Assembly: GCF_001027285.1 (NCBI RefSeq)
Contig: NZ_CP011509.1
Location: 1,310,501 to 1,374,500 of the forward strand
DNA length: 64,000 nucleotides
Direction of reading: 5' to 3'
Source of the DNA: Archangium gephyra
Lineage (GTDB): Bacteria; Myxococcota; Myxococcia; Myxococcales; Myxococcaceae
Shown: piece by piece, positions 18,193 to 27,262 of the stretch
How the letters are laid out: each line of letters starts with the position of its first letter
Numbering within the stretch: the first letter of the stretch is position 1
Notes under the pieces: generated by a model
The model's database searches: none
Seen by the model: only the letters and a program-made list of their open reading frames with translations
Told to the model about the DNA's origin: nothing
Translations under genes and position numbers: made by a program

Positions 18193-21100
18193 GCGGAGGT
18201 GTTCCACCTGTTCCAGGGCCCGCTGCAACTGGGGCAGCGCATACGGCTTGGGCAGCATCACCGCGCCCTCCAGCCGCTCGGCGCCCCCGGTGAACACCGC
18301 GTTCCCGAGCCCCGAGGCGATGATGATGCCCATGCCGGGCCGGTGCCGGACCGCCTCCCGGGCCAGCTCCACTCCCGACGAGCCCGGCAGCGTCACATCC
18401 GTGAAGAGCACGCCGAAGCCACCGTCCTCCAGGGCCGTCCGGGCCTCTTCCGCGCTCGACACCGCCAGCACGTCGAAGCCCAGCAGGTCCAGCAGCTCGC
18501 ACGCCGAGGCGCGGATGTCCTCGTCGTCCTCCACCAGCAGCACGCGCTGCCGCCGGGGGGTCTCCTTCGCCGCGCGGGGGTCCGGCTTCCGAGCGCGGTT
18601 GTCGAGCAACTGCCGCACCTTGCGCGCCATGTCCTCGCGGCGGTGGGGCTTGCTCAGCAGGTGGACGCCCGGGTCGAGCCGCCCTCCCGTCGCGATGGTG
18701 TCCTCGGTGTAGCCGGAGGTGAAGAGCACCTCGAGCTCCGGCAGCAGCTCGCGGGCGCGCCGGGCCAGCTCGGCGCCGCGGACCGGGCCCGGCATCACCA
18801 CGTCGGTGAACAACAGGTCCACGGGGATGCCGCTCTGGAGGATGGCCAGCGCGCTCTGCCCATCGGCGGCCTTGAGCACGCGGTAGCCCAGCTCCGTCAG
18901 CATCTCCACCACCGTGGCGCGCACCTCGGCGTTGTCCTCCACCACCAGGACGGTCTCGTCTCCTCCCTCGATGGGGCCGGTGGACGGCTCGGCGGGCACC
19001 GTCTCCTCGGCCTGCAGCGCGCGGGGCAGGTACAGCTCGATCGTCGTGCCGTGCCCCACCTGGCTGGAGAGCTGGATGTGGCCACCGCTCTGTTTGACGA
19101 AGCCATACACCATGCTCAGGCCGAGCCCCGTGCCGCGGCCCTCGGGCTTGGTGGTGAAGAAGGGCTCGAAGACGCGCTCCAGCACCTCCGGGGGCATGCC
19201 GCAGCCGGTGTCGGAGACGGCCAGGAGCACGTACTCCCCGGGCAGCACCTCCGGGTGCAGCCGGGCATCGTGCTCATCCAGCCGGGCGTTGCGCGCTTCG
19301 ATCTTCAGCGTACCGCCCTCGGGCATGGCATCCCGGGCGTTGATGGCCAGGTTGAGGAGGACGTTCTCGAGCTGGTTGGGGTCGGCGAACGTGTTCCACA
19401 GGCCGCCAGGCATGACGGTCTCCACCTGGATGCTCTCACCCAGGGGGCGCCGCAGCATGTCATCCATGCCACGCACGAGCCGGCCCACGTTGAAGACGAG
19501 CGGCTGGAGGGGCTGGCGGCGCGCGAAGGCGAGCAGATGGGAGGCGAGCCGGGCACCCCGCTCCACGGCTCCGACGGCGGTCCGCAGGCGGCTCTGGGCG
19601 CGCGCGTTGCCGGCCATGTCGCGCTGCAGGAGCTGGAGGTTGCCGCCGATGACCTGCAGCAGGTTGTTGAAGTCGTGCGCCACGCCGCCGGTGAGCTGGC
19701 CCACGGCCTCCATCTTCTGCGATTGACGCAGCTGCTCCTCGGTGTGGCGCTGCTCGGTGATGTCGCGCGCGACGGCGTAGAGCACCCCGTCCTCGGGCAC
19801 GGGCACCGCCGTCCAGGAGAGGCGGCGGTAGGTGCCGTTGCGGTGCCGCAAGGCGTTCTCGAAGCGCAGCGTCCGGTTGCCCGCGGCCAGTCTCTCCACC
19901 TCGGCCCGCGTCTTCTCCTGGTCGTCGGGGTGCTCCATCCAGGCGGACGTCTTGCCCAGCAGCTCCTCCTCGGTCCAGCCGAGCAGCGCGGTCCACGCCG
20001 GATTGACGCTGAGGTACCTGCCCTCCAGGTCCGCCACCAGCAGCAGGTCCTGCGAGACATTCCAGATGCGGTCCCGCTCGCGCGTGCGCTGCTCGACCCG
20101 CTGCGCGAGCAACGCGTTGGCCCGCCGCAGCTCCTCCATCACCTTGACGCGCGCGCACGCCGTCCAGATGCGATCGGCGACGTCGCGGATGAACTCGCAC
20201 TCCTCCGGGGACCAGTCACGCACCACCGGGTCATGCAGGAACAGGACGGCGGACAAACGCCCGTGCTCCATCAGCGGCACGTTGAGCAGGGCCCGGATGC
20301 CGAAGGACAGCAGCCTGTCCGCGCCCAGGACCGACCTCGGGTCCTTCTCGACGTCCGGGATGATGACCGTCTCGCCCCGCTCGAGGTTCTCGTGGTGGCC
20401 GTAATCGTTGAACCTGTGCTCGCCGGCCACGCTGGCGATGGCGGGACCGGAGACCCAGTCCCGCTCGACCTCGAAGAGCCGCCGGGCCGCGTCGAACGTC
20501 CCGTAGCCGGCGCGCGCCACGCCGAAGAGGCGCCCGACGAGCTCCATGGCCGTGGCGGCGATGCGGGCCGTGTCGCTCAGGTCCCTCAGGCGGTCACCCA
20601 GCTCGACGAGGGCGGACTGGCGCAGCTCCGCCTTCTTGCGCTCGTGGATGTTGAGCAGCACGCCGGGGAAGCGCAGCGGCCTGCCGTCGGCGGCGAGCTC
20701 ACAGTGGCCGTTGGCTTCGATCCACAGGTAGGAGCCGTCGAGCTGCCGGACGCGGTACTCGGCGCGGTAGGAGCCGCCGGTCTCCGCCGTCCGGGAGACC
20801 AACGCCAGGATCCGCGCGCTGTCCTCGGGATGGATGGACTCCGCGACCACGCTGAGCGGCAGACCCCGGGCGGCCTGCTCCGGATCGATGGAGAAGGAGC
20901 GCGCGAAGCGCTCATCGGCGGTGAAGCGGTCGGCGGGGATGTCCCAGACCCAGGTGCCCATCACCGCGCCCGCGTTGAGCGCGAGCTGGAGCCGCTCATT
21001 GGCTTGCCGCAGCGCGTCCTCGGCCTGCTTGCGGTGGGTCACGTCCTGGACGGCCCCCCGGAGCCGGACGGGCCTGCCCTCGGCATCGCGGAGGAACTCG

Positions 21101-21444
21101 GCCCGCCGGGAGATCCACCGCGGCTCGCCGGTGTCATGCCGGCGGATCCGGTAGTCGACGGCGGTCCGCGCGAAGCCCTGGGTTCGCGACTCGGTGGTCG
21201 AGGCGATGTGCCGGTCCTCGGGGTGGACGAGCGCCTCGATGGCGGTCACCGGCATCACGTCCACGGTGTCGAGGCCGTACAGGCGGCAGAACTCCGGGGT
21301 CACGGTCATCAGATCCGTGGAGATCTCCACCGTGAACAGGCCGACGCCCCCCGCTTCCTGGGCGAGGCGCAGCTGTTCGTTTCTCTCCTGGAGGCATTCC
21401 TCGGCTTCCAGGGCGTTTTCGATGTCGGACGGGGAGATGCGCAT
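18187..21444 (-). CDS. PAS/GAF hybrid histidine kinase with two C-terminal receiver domains
   Basis: The protein has 1085 residues, taken from ATG 21444, where recognisable PAS sequence begins; upstream in-frame sequence lacks domain character. Order: two PAS units (about 25-150 and 150-275), a GAF unit (about 285-440), a third PAS (about 450-570), HisKA with GQLTGGVAHDFNNLL (His about 586), HATPase with NLAINARDAMP and GTGLGLSMVYG, then REC1 (LFTDVVMPG, Asp about 880) and REC2 (LFTDVTLPG, Asp about 1013). No membrane segment is seen. Two receivers in one polypeptide suggest a branched or buffered phosphorelay with an output protein elsewhere. It has no kinase partner or regulator next to it. 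Confidence 0.9.
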   Translation of the reverse strand: MRISPSDIENALEAEECLQERNEQLRLAQEAGGVGLFTVEISTDLMTVTPEFCRLYGLDTVDVMPVTAIEALVHPEDRHIASTTESRTQGFARTAVDYRIRRHDTGEPRWISRRAEFLRDAEGRPVRLRGAVQDVTHRKQAEDALRQANERLQLALNAGAVMGTWVWDIPADRFTADERFARSFSIDPEQAARGLPLSVVAESIHPEDSARILALVSRTAETGGSYRAEYRVRQLDGSYLWIEANGHCELAADGRPLRFPGVLLNIHERKKAELRQSALVELGDRLRDLSDTARIAATAMELVGRLFGVARAGYGTFDAARRLFEVERDWVSGPAIASVAGEHRFNDYGHHENLERGETVIIPDVEKDPRSVLGADRLLSFGIRALLNVPLMEHGRLSAVLFLHDPVVRDWSPEECEFIRDVADRIWTACARVKVMEELRRANALLAQRVEQRTRERDRIWNVSQDLLLVADLEGRYLSVNPAWTALLGWTEEELLGKTSAWMEHPDDQEKTRAEVERLAAGNRTLRFENALRHRNGTYRRLSWTAVPVPEDGVLYAVARDITEQRHTEEQLRQSQKMEAVGQLTGGVAHDFNNLLQVIGGNLQLLQRDMAGNARAQSRLRTAVGAVERGARLASHLLAFARRQPLQPLVFNVGRLVRGMDDMLRRPLGESIQVETVMPGGLWNTFADPNQLENVLLNLAINARDAMPEGGTLKIEARNARLDEHDARLHPEVLPGEYVLLAVSDTGCGMPPEVLERVFEPFFTTKPEGRGTGLGLSMVYGFVKQSGGHIQLSSQVGHGTTIELYLPRALQAEETVPAEPSTGPIEGGDETVLVVEDNAEVRATVVEMLTELGYRVLKAADGQSALAILQSGIPVDLLFTDVVMPGPVRGAELARRARELLPELEVLFTSGYTEDTIATGGRLDPGVHLLSKPHRREDMARKVRQLLDNRARKPDPRAAKETPRRQRVLLVEDDEDIRASACELLDLLGFDVLAVSSAEEARTALEDGGFGVLFTDVTLPGSSGVELAREAVRHRPGMGIIIASGLGNAVFTGGAERLEGAVMLPKPYALPQLQRALEQVEHLRS

Positions 21445-21622
21445 GGAGGTGATGCCGGAGAGGCAGCGTCGAGAAGACTGTTGCCGTGCAACCCCTCGAG
21501 GCGCAAGAGGGGAAGCGGCTGGACGTGTCTTCAGGCACGGAGTGGGGGCCCCCGGTTTCCCCCATTCGTCCGGAGAACAACGCTGCCCACGTCCGGCCGT
21601 GTGATGCACCTCCGGCAAGACC

Positions 21623-22768
21623 TCAGCGCTTGAAGGTATCCACCGCCTGACGGCCCACCGCGGGGTCGTCGGTGAAGAACCCGTCGATGCCCGTCTCGAG
21701 GTACTTCTGGATCTCCGTGATGGAGCCGGAGGTGCTGCGGGTGGTGTCATCTCCCTGCGCCTTGAGCGGCGCGGGCAGGAAGGCATTCTCCGGCCGGAAG
21801 GTGTACGGGAACACGACCAGCCCGGCGGCGTGGGCGTTGCGCACCAGGTCCGTCGGCTTCTCGAAGTGGCCCTCGCTGTCCACGTTGAGGATGGTCAGCT
21901 TGTAGGGCCCGACGCCCTGGGCATACTTCGCGACCTCCTTCATGCCCGCCTCGGTCATCAGCTCGTTGTAGGTGCGCGAGTCTCCGGCGGCGACGAAGTC
22001 ATAGGGCTTCTTGTCGCGGGCATCCATCAGCTGCACCAGCTTCCAGTTCGGCTGCGAGTTGCCGAGCTTCTGGCGCAGGGCCTTGAGGTTGGCCACCTCG
22101 AAGGACTGGATGTAGACGGTGGCCTTGCTCTGGGAGAATGCGTTGGCCCGCAGGGTCTCGACGAGCTTGTCCTCGAGGGGCAGCCCCACGGACTGGAAGT
22201 ACGTGGGGTGCTTGGTCTCGGGGTAGAGGTGGATGGTGCGGCCGGTGCTGGCCGACAGCTCCTGGGCCAGGGTGATGACCTCGGCGAGCGTGGGGATCTC
22301 GAACTGGTCGTTGTACGTCTTGTTGGCCGGGCGGGCCTGGGGGATGCGCTCGCGGGCACGCAGCTCCTTGAGCTCGGCGAGCGTGAAGTCCTCGGTGAAC
22401 CAGCCGGTGAGCTCCGCGCCGTCGATCATCTTCTTGGTCTTGCGGTCCGCGAACTTGGGGATGTCGGCCACGTTGGTGGTGCCGGAGATTTCATTCTCGT
22501 GACGGGCCACGAGCACGCCGTCCTTCGTCGACACCAGGTCGGGCTCGATGATGTCCGCGCCGTCCTCGACGGCCTTGCGGTAGGCCTCCAGGGTGTGCTC
22601 CGGCCGGAGCGCGCTGGCACCGCGGTGGCCCACCACGAGCACCTTGTCCACGATGGGGGCCGAGAGATCGGCGCAGCCCGTCATCGAGAAGGCGCACGCC
22701 GCCGCGAGGACGGACGAGCGAAGGGAGGAGAAGCGGGAAAGGTGACGGCGAGGGGAGTGCGAGAGCAG
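21623..22768 (-). CDS. Glycerophosphodiester phosphodiesterase, lipoprotein; probable CTG start
   Basis: The GDPD signature is clear: VGHRGASALRPEHTLEAY, then GADIIEPDLVSTKDGVLVARHE with catalytic His, Arg, Glu, Asp and His, and later GIDGFFTDDPA. These enzymes release glycerol-3-phosphate from glycerophosphodiesters. The first in-frame ATG is 22684, but it lies inside a lipoprotein signal: upstream codons read SSVLAAACAFS and continue MTGC, a lipobox. No ATG, GTG or TTG is in frame upstream. CTG at 22768 has GGAG 6 bases before it and would give a 31-residue signal peptide, so it is taken as start; the alternatives are a frameshift upstream or translation from 22684 as a cytoplasmic protein. 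Confidence 0.8.
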   Translation of the reverse strand: MLSHSPRRHLSRFSSLRSSVLAAACAFSMTGCADLSAPIVDKVLVVGHRGASALRPEHTLEAYRKAVEDGADIIEPDLVSTKDGVLVARHENEISGTTNVADIPKFADRKTKKMIDGAELTGWFTEDFTLAELKELRARERIPQARPANKTYNDQFEIPTLAEVITLAQELSASTGRTIHLYPETKHPTYFQSVGLPLEDKLVETLRANAFSQSKATVYIQSFEVANLKALRQKLGNSQPNWKLVQLMDARDKKPYDFVAAGDSRTYNELMTEAGMKEVAKYAQGVGPYKLTILNVDSEGHFEKPTDLVRNAHAAGLVVFPYTFRPENAFLPAPLKAQGDDTTRSTSGSITEIQKYLETGIDGFFTDDPAVGRQAVDTFKR

Positions 22769-22909
22769 GGGAGTCTCCGGGGTCGTGACGCGGACGTCGT
22801 GAGGGTCCCGGCAGGTAGCACCCGGAAATGACAGGCGGGTGAACAGCGAGGAAACAGAGCGTCAAACTGTTCAGTCCACGTGAATGGCCGCTGGTAGGGT
22901 TCGCGCACC

Positions 22910-24943
22910 ATGAACCTCCGAACCCTCACCCCCCTGCTCGTGTCGCTGCTGACAGGCGCTCCGGCGGCGCTCGCCCAGTCCGCCCAGCCCGCGGCCCCGC
23001 CCGCCCAGAAGCCCGCCGCCCAGGCCCCCTCCACGGTGCCGGGTGTCACCGCGCTGCCCGGCCAGCCCAACCTGCTCGCCAGCGGCGTGCCCGAGATTCC
23101 TCCCGAGCTGCGCAAGCGCGTGCTGCAGTACCTCGAGACGCGCTCGGCGAACCTGATGGACGTGAGCCGCGACGGCAAGCAGGTGCTCATCTCCACCCGC
23201 TTCTCGGACACCAACCAGCTCCACCTGGTGGAGCAGCCCCTGGGCGCCCGCTTCCAGCTCACCTTCACGCCGGAGCCCATCAACGCCGCGGCCTTCCACC
23301 CCAAGGACTCCAACGCCCTCTTCTTCATGCAGGACGTGGGCGGCGGCGAGTTCTACCAGCTGTTCCGGTTCGATCGGCGCAACGGCCGCTCCGAGCTGCT
23401 CACCGACGGCAAGAGCCGCCACGAGGTGCTCCTGCTCTCGGAGGATGGCAAGTGGCTCGCCTACGGGGGCACGGGCCGCAACGGCAAGGACACCGACGTC
23501 TACGTGGCGCCCACGGACAACCCCAAGCAGGCCCGCCGCCTCACCGAGGCCGAGGGCTCCTGGTACCCCGGCGACTTCTCGCGCGACGGCTCCCGGCTGC
23601 TCGTCCTCCAGTACCGCGCCGCCGATGACTCCGACCTGCACGTGGTGGACATGAAGACGGGCGAGCGCCGCCAGCTCACCCCCAAGGAGGGCAAGGGCAG
23701 CATCAACGGCGCCCTCTTCACCCCGGATGGCAAGAGCGTCTACGTCGTCACCGACCGCTACAGCGACTTCACCGAGCTCTACAAGCTGGAGCTCGACAAG
23801 GCCCCCTCCACCTCCGCGCCCCCGTCCCTCACGAAGTCCATCCGCTGGAACGTGGAGGGCATCGCGCTCTCCGAGGATGGCAAGACGCTCGCCGTGAGCA
23901 TGAACGAGGACGGCTACAGCCGGCTGTACCTCATGGACACGAAGCGCGGCTCGCTCTCGCCGGTGGAGCTGCCCCGGGGCGTGATGACGCACTTCACCTT
24001 CCCCCGCGGACGCTCGGACGTGCTCGTCTATGGCATCACCACCTCGAAGTCGCCCGCGGACGTCTACATGCTCGATCTGCGCTCGAAGAAGAGCACCCGC
24101 TGGACGCGCTCGGAGGTGGGCGGCCTGGACACGGACACCTTCGTGGAGCCCGAGCTGGTGCGCTACAAGGCCAAGGACGGCGTGGAGGTGCCCGCGTTCC
24201 TCTACCTGCCGCGTGAGCGCAAGGGCAAGGTGCCCGTGGTCACCGTCTTCCACGGGGGTCCCGAAGCGCAGAGCCGTCCCAACCTGAGCACCTTCACCCA
24301 GTTCCTCGCGGTGGAGATGGGCATGGCGGTGCTGGTGCCCAACGTGCGGGGCTCGGAGGGTTATGGCAAGGCGTTCCGCGCCATGGATGACGGGGTCAAG
24401 CGCGAGCAGAGCCTCGCGGACATCGGCGCCACGCTGGACTACATCGCCTCGCGCCCGGAGCTGGATGCCTCGCGCGTGGGCGTGTTCGGCGGCTCCTACG
24501 GAGGCTACATGGTGCTGGCCAGCGCCGCCTTCTACCCCGAGCGCTTCCGGGCTGCGGTGGACGTGGTGGGCATCTCCTCGCTGCCCACCTTCCTGCAGAA
24601 CACCCAGGCCTACCGCAGGGATTTGCGCCGCGTCGAGTACGGCGACGAGCGGGACCCCGAGGTGCGCAAGGTGCAGGAGCGCATCTCCCCGCTCAACTCG
24701 GTGGAGCGCATCAAGGCCGCGCTCTTCGTGCAGCAGGGCGCCAATGACCCGCGCGTGCCCCAGTCCGAGGCGGAGCAGATCGTCAAGGCGGTGCGCGGCC
24801 GGGGCGCGGACGTCTGGTACATGCTCGCGCTCGACGAGGGCCACGGCTTCGGCAAGAAGGCCAACCGGGACACCATCACCATGGCCACCTTCCTCTTCCT
24901 GGAGAAGCACCTGGGCGCGCCCGCGGGCAGCTCGGGCAGGTAG
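22910..24943 (+). CDS. S9 family prolyl-oligopeptidase-type serine peptidase, secreted
   Basis: The protein has 677 residues, starting at ATG 22910. A signal peptide (LLVSLLTGAPAALAQ) is followed by a Pro/Ala-rich linker. Residues about 60-400 form a WD40-like propeller with TolB-type repeats (FSRDGSRLLVLQYRA, FTPDGKSVYVVTDR). The C-terminal alpha/beta-hydrolase domain has the nucleophile in FGGSYGGYM (Ser about 527), the acid in GANDPRVP (about 611) and the histidine in DEGHGFG (about 643). Such peptidases cleave oligopeptides after Pro or other residues, probably in the periplasm here. It is divergent from the GDPD gene. Confidence 0.9.
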   Translation: MNLRTLTPLLVSLLTGAPAALAQSAQPAAPPAQKPAAQAPSTVPGVTALPGQPNLLASGVPEIPPELRKRVLQYLETRSANLMDVSRDGKQVLISTRFSDTNQLHLVEQPLGARFQLTFTPEPINAAAFHPKDSNALFFMQDVGGGEFYQLFRFDRRNGRSELLTDGKSRHEVLLLSEDGKWLAYGGTGRNGKDTDVYVAPTDNPKQARRLTEAEGSWYPGDFSRDGSRLLVLQYRAADDSDLHVVDMKTGERRQLTPKEGKGSINGALFTPDGKSVYVVTDRYSDFTELYKLELDKAPSTSAPPSLTKSIRWNVEGIALSEDGKTLAVSMNEDGYSRLYLMDTKRGSLSPVELPRGVMTHFTFPRGRSDVLVYGITTSKSPADVYMLDLRSKKSTRWTRSEVGGLDTDTFVEPELVRYKAKDGVEVPAFLYLPRERKGKVPVVTVFHGGPEAQSRPNLSTFTQFLAVEMGMAVLVPNVRGSEGYGKAFRAMDDGVKREQSLADIGATLDYIASRPELDASRVGVFGGSYGGYMVLASAAFYPERFRAAVDVVGISSLPTFLQNTQAYRRDLRRVEYGDERDPEVRKVQERISPLNSVERIKAALFVQQGANDPRVPQSEAEQIVKAVRGRGADVWYMLALDEGHGFGKKANRDTITMATFLFLEKHLGAPAGSSGR

Positions 24944-24965
24944 GCGAGCGGGGGAGCGCACACGC

Positions 24966-25000
24966 CCATGACGGAGTCCGTATAGACTGCTCCGTCATGG
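24966..25000. promoter_or_regulatory. Perfect 11-bp inverted repeat over the mtnB start, flanking a possible -10 box
   Basis: CCATGACGGAG at 24966-24976 is the exact reverse complement of 24990-25000. The spacer holds TATAGA at 24981-24986, a possible -10 element, and the right arm contains the mtnB start codon at 24997. Transcription from this -10 would begin close to the ATG, giving a nearly leaderless mRNA; no ribosome-binding site is visible before the ATG. A dyad around the -10 is a classic repressor position, so this is read as an operator for the mtn operon. Confidence 0.55.
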
Positions 25001-25617
25001 TGCGTACTGAGGACCTCGGCGCGCGGACCGAGGAGTTGAGCAAGGCCGGCCGCCTCTTCTTCGAGCGCGGCTGGGTGCCGGCCACCGCGGGCAACTTCTC
25101 GGCGCGGCTGGATGAGCGCCACCTCGTCATCACCGCCTCCGGCCGTCACAAGGGCGAGCTGGACGCGGAGGGTTTCCTGGTGGTGGGGCTGGAGGGCGAG
25201 GTGCTCTCCCCGGGCCGCAAGCCCTCGGCGGAGACGGCGCTGCACCTGCAGCTGTACCGGCGCGAGCCGTCGCTGGGCTCGGTGCTGCACACGCACTCGC
25301 GCACCGCCACGCTGCTGTCGCGGCTGAGCCCCGGGGGCGTGGTGCTCGAGGGCTATGAGGTGCTCAAGGCGCTGCCCGGCGTGCAGACGCACGAGACGCG
25401 CCTGGAGGTGCCCGTGTTCCCCAACGACCAGGACATCCCCCGGCTGGCGGCCCGCGTGGAGGAATACATGCGAGAGCACCCGGGCCTGCATGGCTACCTC
25501 ATCGAGGGCCATGGCCTGTACACGTGGGGGCGCACGGTGGCGGATGCGCGGCGGCACGTGGAGGCATTCGAGTTCCTGTTCGAGTGTGAGTTGGAGATGA
25601 GGAGACTGAAGCGATGA
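24997..25617 (+). CDS. mtnB: Methylthioribulose-1-phosphate dehydratase
   Basis: This 206-residue class II aldolase-fold enzyme starts at ATG 24997. It dehydrates 5-methylthioribulose-1-phosphate to 2,3-diketo-5-methylthiopentyl-1-phosphate in methionine salvage. Family features are the N-terminal ATAGNFSAR, ITASGRHKGEL, the zinc ligands in VLHTHSRTA (His about 97 and 99) and a third histidine in EGHGLYTWG (about 171). It is first in a three-gene operon; its TGA overlaps the ATG of mtnD by 4 bases. mtnA and the kinase or phosphorylase that feed the pathway are not in this window. Confidence 0.92.
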   Translation: MVRTEDLGARTEELSKAGRLFFERGWVPATAGNFSARLDERHLVITASGRHKGELDAEGFLVVGLEGEVLSPGRKPSAETALHLQLYRREPSLGSVLHTHSRTATLLSRLSPGGVVLEGYEVLKALPGVQTHETRLEVPVFPNDQDIPRLAARVEEYMREHPGLHGYLIEGHGLYTWGRTVADARRHVEAFEFLFECELEMRRLKR

Positions 25618-26156
25618 GCGAGCTGAAGGTGTTCGACGAGGGCGATGCATCGGGTGCGCGGGTGCACACCCGGGACTTCGAGGCCATCCGGCGCGAGCTG
25701 GGCGCGGTGGGCATCCGCTTCGAGCGCTGGGAGGCGCGCCAACCGCTGAAGCCCGGGGCGAGCCAGGCGGAGATTCTCGAGGCCTACGGGGAGCCGGTGG
25801 AGCGGCTGAAGAAGGAGCGGGGCTTCAAGACGGCGGATGTGCTGAGCATGGTGCCGGAGCACCCGGACAAGGTGGCGCTGCGCAACAAGTTCCTCCACGA
25901 GCACACGCACAGCGAGGACGAGGTGCGCTTCTTCGTGGAGGGCCAGGGCCTCTTCACCATCCACAAGGCGGGCCGCGTCTACAACGTGCTGTGCGAGAAG
26001 GGGGACCTGATCGGCGTGCCGGATGGGACACCGCATTGGTTCGACATGGGGCCCCAGCCGCGCTTCACCGCCATCCGCCTCTTCACCCACACCGAGGGCT
26101 GGGTGGCCCACCCCACGGGCAGCGACATCGCCACGCGCTTTCCCCGGTTCGAGTAG
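25614..26156 (+). CDS. mtnD: Acireductone dioxygenase
   Basis: This cupin of 180 residues starts at ATG 25614, overlapping the mtnB stop. The metal set is complete: HEHTHSEDE gives His97, His99 and Glu103, and GTPHWFDMG gives His141. The enzyme oxidises acireductone to the 2-oxo-acid precursor of methionine plus formate (Fe form) or to an off-pathway product with CO (Ni form); the sequence does not tell which metal is used. It is encoded 4 bases before mtnC. Confidence 0.93.
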   Translation: MSELKVFDEGDASGARVHTRDFEAIRRELGAVGIRFERWEARQPLKPGASQAEILEAYGEPVERLKKERGFKTADVLSMVPEHPDKVALRNKFLHEHTHSEDEVRFFVEGQGLFTIHKAGRVYNVLCEKGDLIGVPDGTPHWFDMGPQPRFTAIRLFTHTEGWVAHPTGSDIATRFPRFE

Positions 26157-26160
26157 CGGC

Positions 26161-26838
26161 ATGACCCAGGCCATCGTCACCGACATCGAGGGCACCACCT
26201 CCAGCCTGTCCTTCGTGAAGGAGGTGCTCTTCCCCTACGCGGCGCGCGAGCTGCCCGGCTTCGTGCGCGCGCACGGGCAGCGGCCCGAGGTGCGCCATTT
26301 GTTGGACGAGGCCCGTCAGCTGGCCGGTGGGGCGCTGGATGACGCGCGGCTGGTGGCCACGCTGTTGCGGTGGATGGACGAGGACCGCAAGTTCGGACCG
26401 CTCAAGGGCCTGCAGGGCTTGATGTGGGAGGCGGGCTACCGCCAGGGCGACTTCCAGGGCCATGTCTACGAGGACGTGCCCCGCGTGTTGCGAGAATGGC
26501 GGGAGCGGGGCCTTCGCCTGTATGTCTATTCCTCGGGCTCGGTGCATGCGCAGACGCTGCTCTTCGGCCACACGCGCTTCGGGGACCTGACGCCGCTCTT
26601 CAGCGGCTACTTCGACACGGGCGTGGGGGGGAAGAAGGAGACGGCCTCCTACGCGTCCATCGTGCAGGAGCTGGCGTTGCCCGCGGGGCAGGTGCTCTTC
26701 CTGTCGGACGTGAGGGCGGAGCTGGACGCGGCCGCCGCGGCGGGCCTGCGCACCGTGTGTCTGGTCCGGGGCGAGGGCCCCGAGGTGGACCCCGGGCCCC
26801 ATCCCGTGGCCCGGAGTTTCGACGACGTGCAACCGTAG
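26161..26838 (+). CDS. mtnC: 2,3-diketomethylthiopentyl-1-phosphate enolase-phosphatase
   Basis: This HAD-family enzyme of 225 residues starts at ATG 26161. [22 protein letters not shown] is split by the nucleophile Asp8 and the Glu10 that replaces the usual second Asp in MtnC. Later motifs are [20 protein letters not shown] (Lys) and [13 protein letters not shown]. It enolises and dephosphorylates the MtnB product to acireductone, the substrate of MtnD. The bifunctional enzyme takes the place of separate MtnW and MtnX. The gene ends 38 bases before the left boundary repeat of the island. Confidence 0.92.
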   Translation: MTQAIVTDIEGTTSSLSFVKEVLFPYAARELPGFVRAHGQRPEVRHLLDEARQLAGGALDDARLVATLLRWMDEDRKFGPLKGLQGLMWEAGYRQGDFQGHVYEDVPRVLREWRERGLRLYVYSSGSVHAQTLLFGHTRFGDLTPLFSGYFDTGVGGKKETASYASIVQELALPAGQVLFLSDVRAELDAAAAAGLRTVCLVRGEGPEVDPGPHPVARSFDDVQP

Positions 26839-26875
26839 GGAATGGCGGAGGCCCGAGAGCCAGAAGGCTCAGCCG

Positions 26876-26900
26876 GCGGGTTCGATTCCCGCCGCTTCCA
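26876..26900 (+). repeat. Left boundary repeat, tRNA/tmRNA 3'-end-like (att site)
   Basis: The repeat contains GCGGGTTCGATTCCCGC, which folds as a 5-bp T-stem with the TTCGATT loop, followed by CGCTTCCA as an acceptor strand. The upstream 35 bases are tRNA-like only in part, and no full cloverleaf or matching GGAAGCG 5' strand can be found, so this is a 3' remnant and not a gene. The same 25 bases recur at 29439-29463 with one change. Confidence 0.75.
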
Positions 26901-26913
26901 CACTCAGAAGCTC

Positions 26914-26946
26914 AGCAATCCCGAGGGGTTGCTGGGCTTTTTCTTT
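26914..26946 (+). terminator. Rho-independent terminator after the left att repeat
   Basis: AGCAATCCC pairs with GGGGTTGCT (26914-26933; one G-U), giving 8-9 pairs, and is followed by GGGC and a T-rich tract (26938-26946). It lies 13 bases after the tRNA-like 3' end, where a stable-RNA terminator would be expected. It may have come with the att sequence, and it also insulates mtnC from the island. Confidence 0.75.
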
Positions 26947-26968
26947 GCCCTCGTTTCCGCATGTGCCC

Positions 26969-27262
26969 TCAGTGTGCCCCTTCGGCGCTTCTGGCCGGAG
27001 CGGCTTGGATCTGGGGCACAGGAAGCTCGAGCTGCTGCACGGCGCTCGCCCGTACCTCGGGGGACAGGTGCGCATAGCGCTCTGTCATCTCGATGGTCGC
27101 GTGTCCCATCAGCTCCTGGATCGCCTTGAGCGGCACGCCACGCATCGCGAGATGGCTCCCGTAGGTGTGCCGCAGGTCGTGCCATCCGATGCGGCCCTGC
27201 TCGCGACTGAGCCTGCCCCGCGTGCAGCGGTCTACGCGATTGGCCAGCTCGAGGCCGAGCGC
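26969..27262 (-). pseudogene. Tyrosine recombinase (phage-type integrase), C-terminal fragment
   Basis: The fragment encodes about 97 residues, ending at the TGA 26969-26971. It contains WHDLRHTYGSHLAMRG (the Arg-His-x-x-His catalytic box start), IQELMGHATIEMTERYAHL (the second His/Trp box and catalytic Tyr), all matching the integrase catalytic core. There is no start: the frame is closed upstream by the stop codon of the SDR gene, with which it is in phase. The N-terminal two thirds, including the first catalytic Arg, are missing, so it cannot work. It marks the segment as an integrated element. Confidence 0.85.

Noticed and set aside
18199-21633. A plus-strand open frame of over 1100 codons opposite the double-receiver kinase
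   Set aside because: No recognisable fold; the opposite strand encodes intact PAS, HisKA and REC domains.
24944-24996. A SAM riboswitch ahead of the methionine-salvage genes
   Set aside because: The gap is only 53 bases and holds a simple dyad; it is far too short for a SAM aptamer.
26840-26900. A complete tRNA gene before the terminator
   Set aside because: Only the T-arm and acceptor 3' strand are present; no matching 5' acceptor strand or anticodon arm can be placed between mtnC and 26900.
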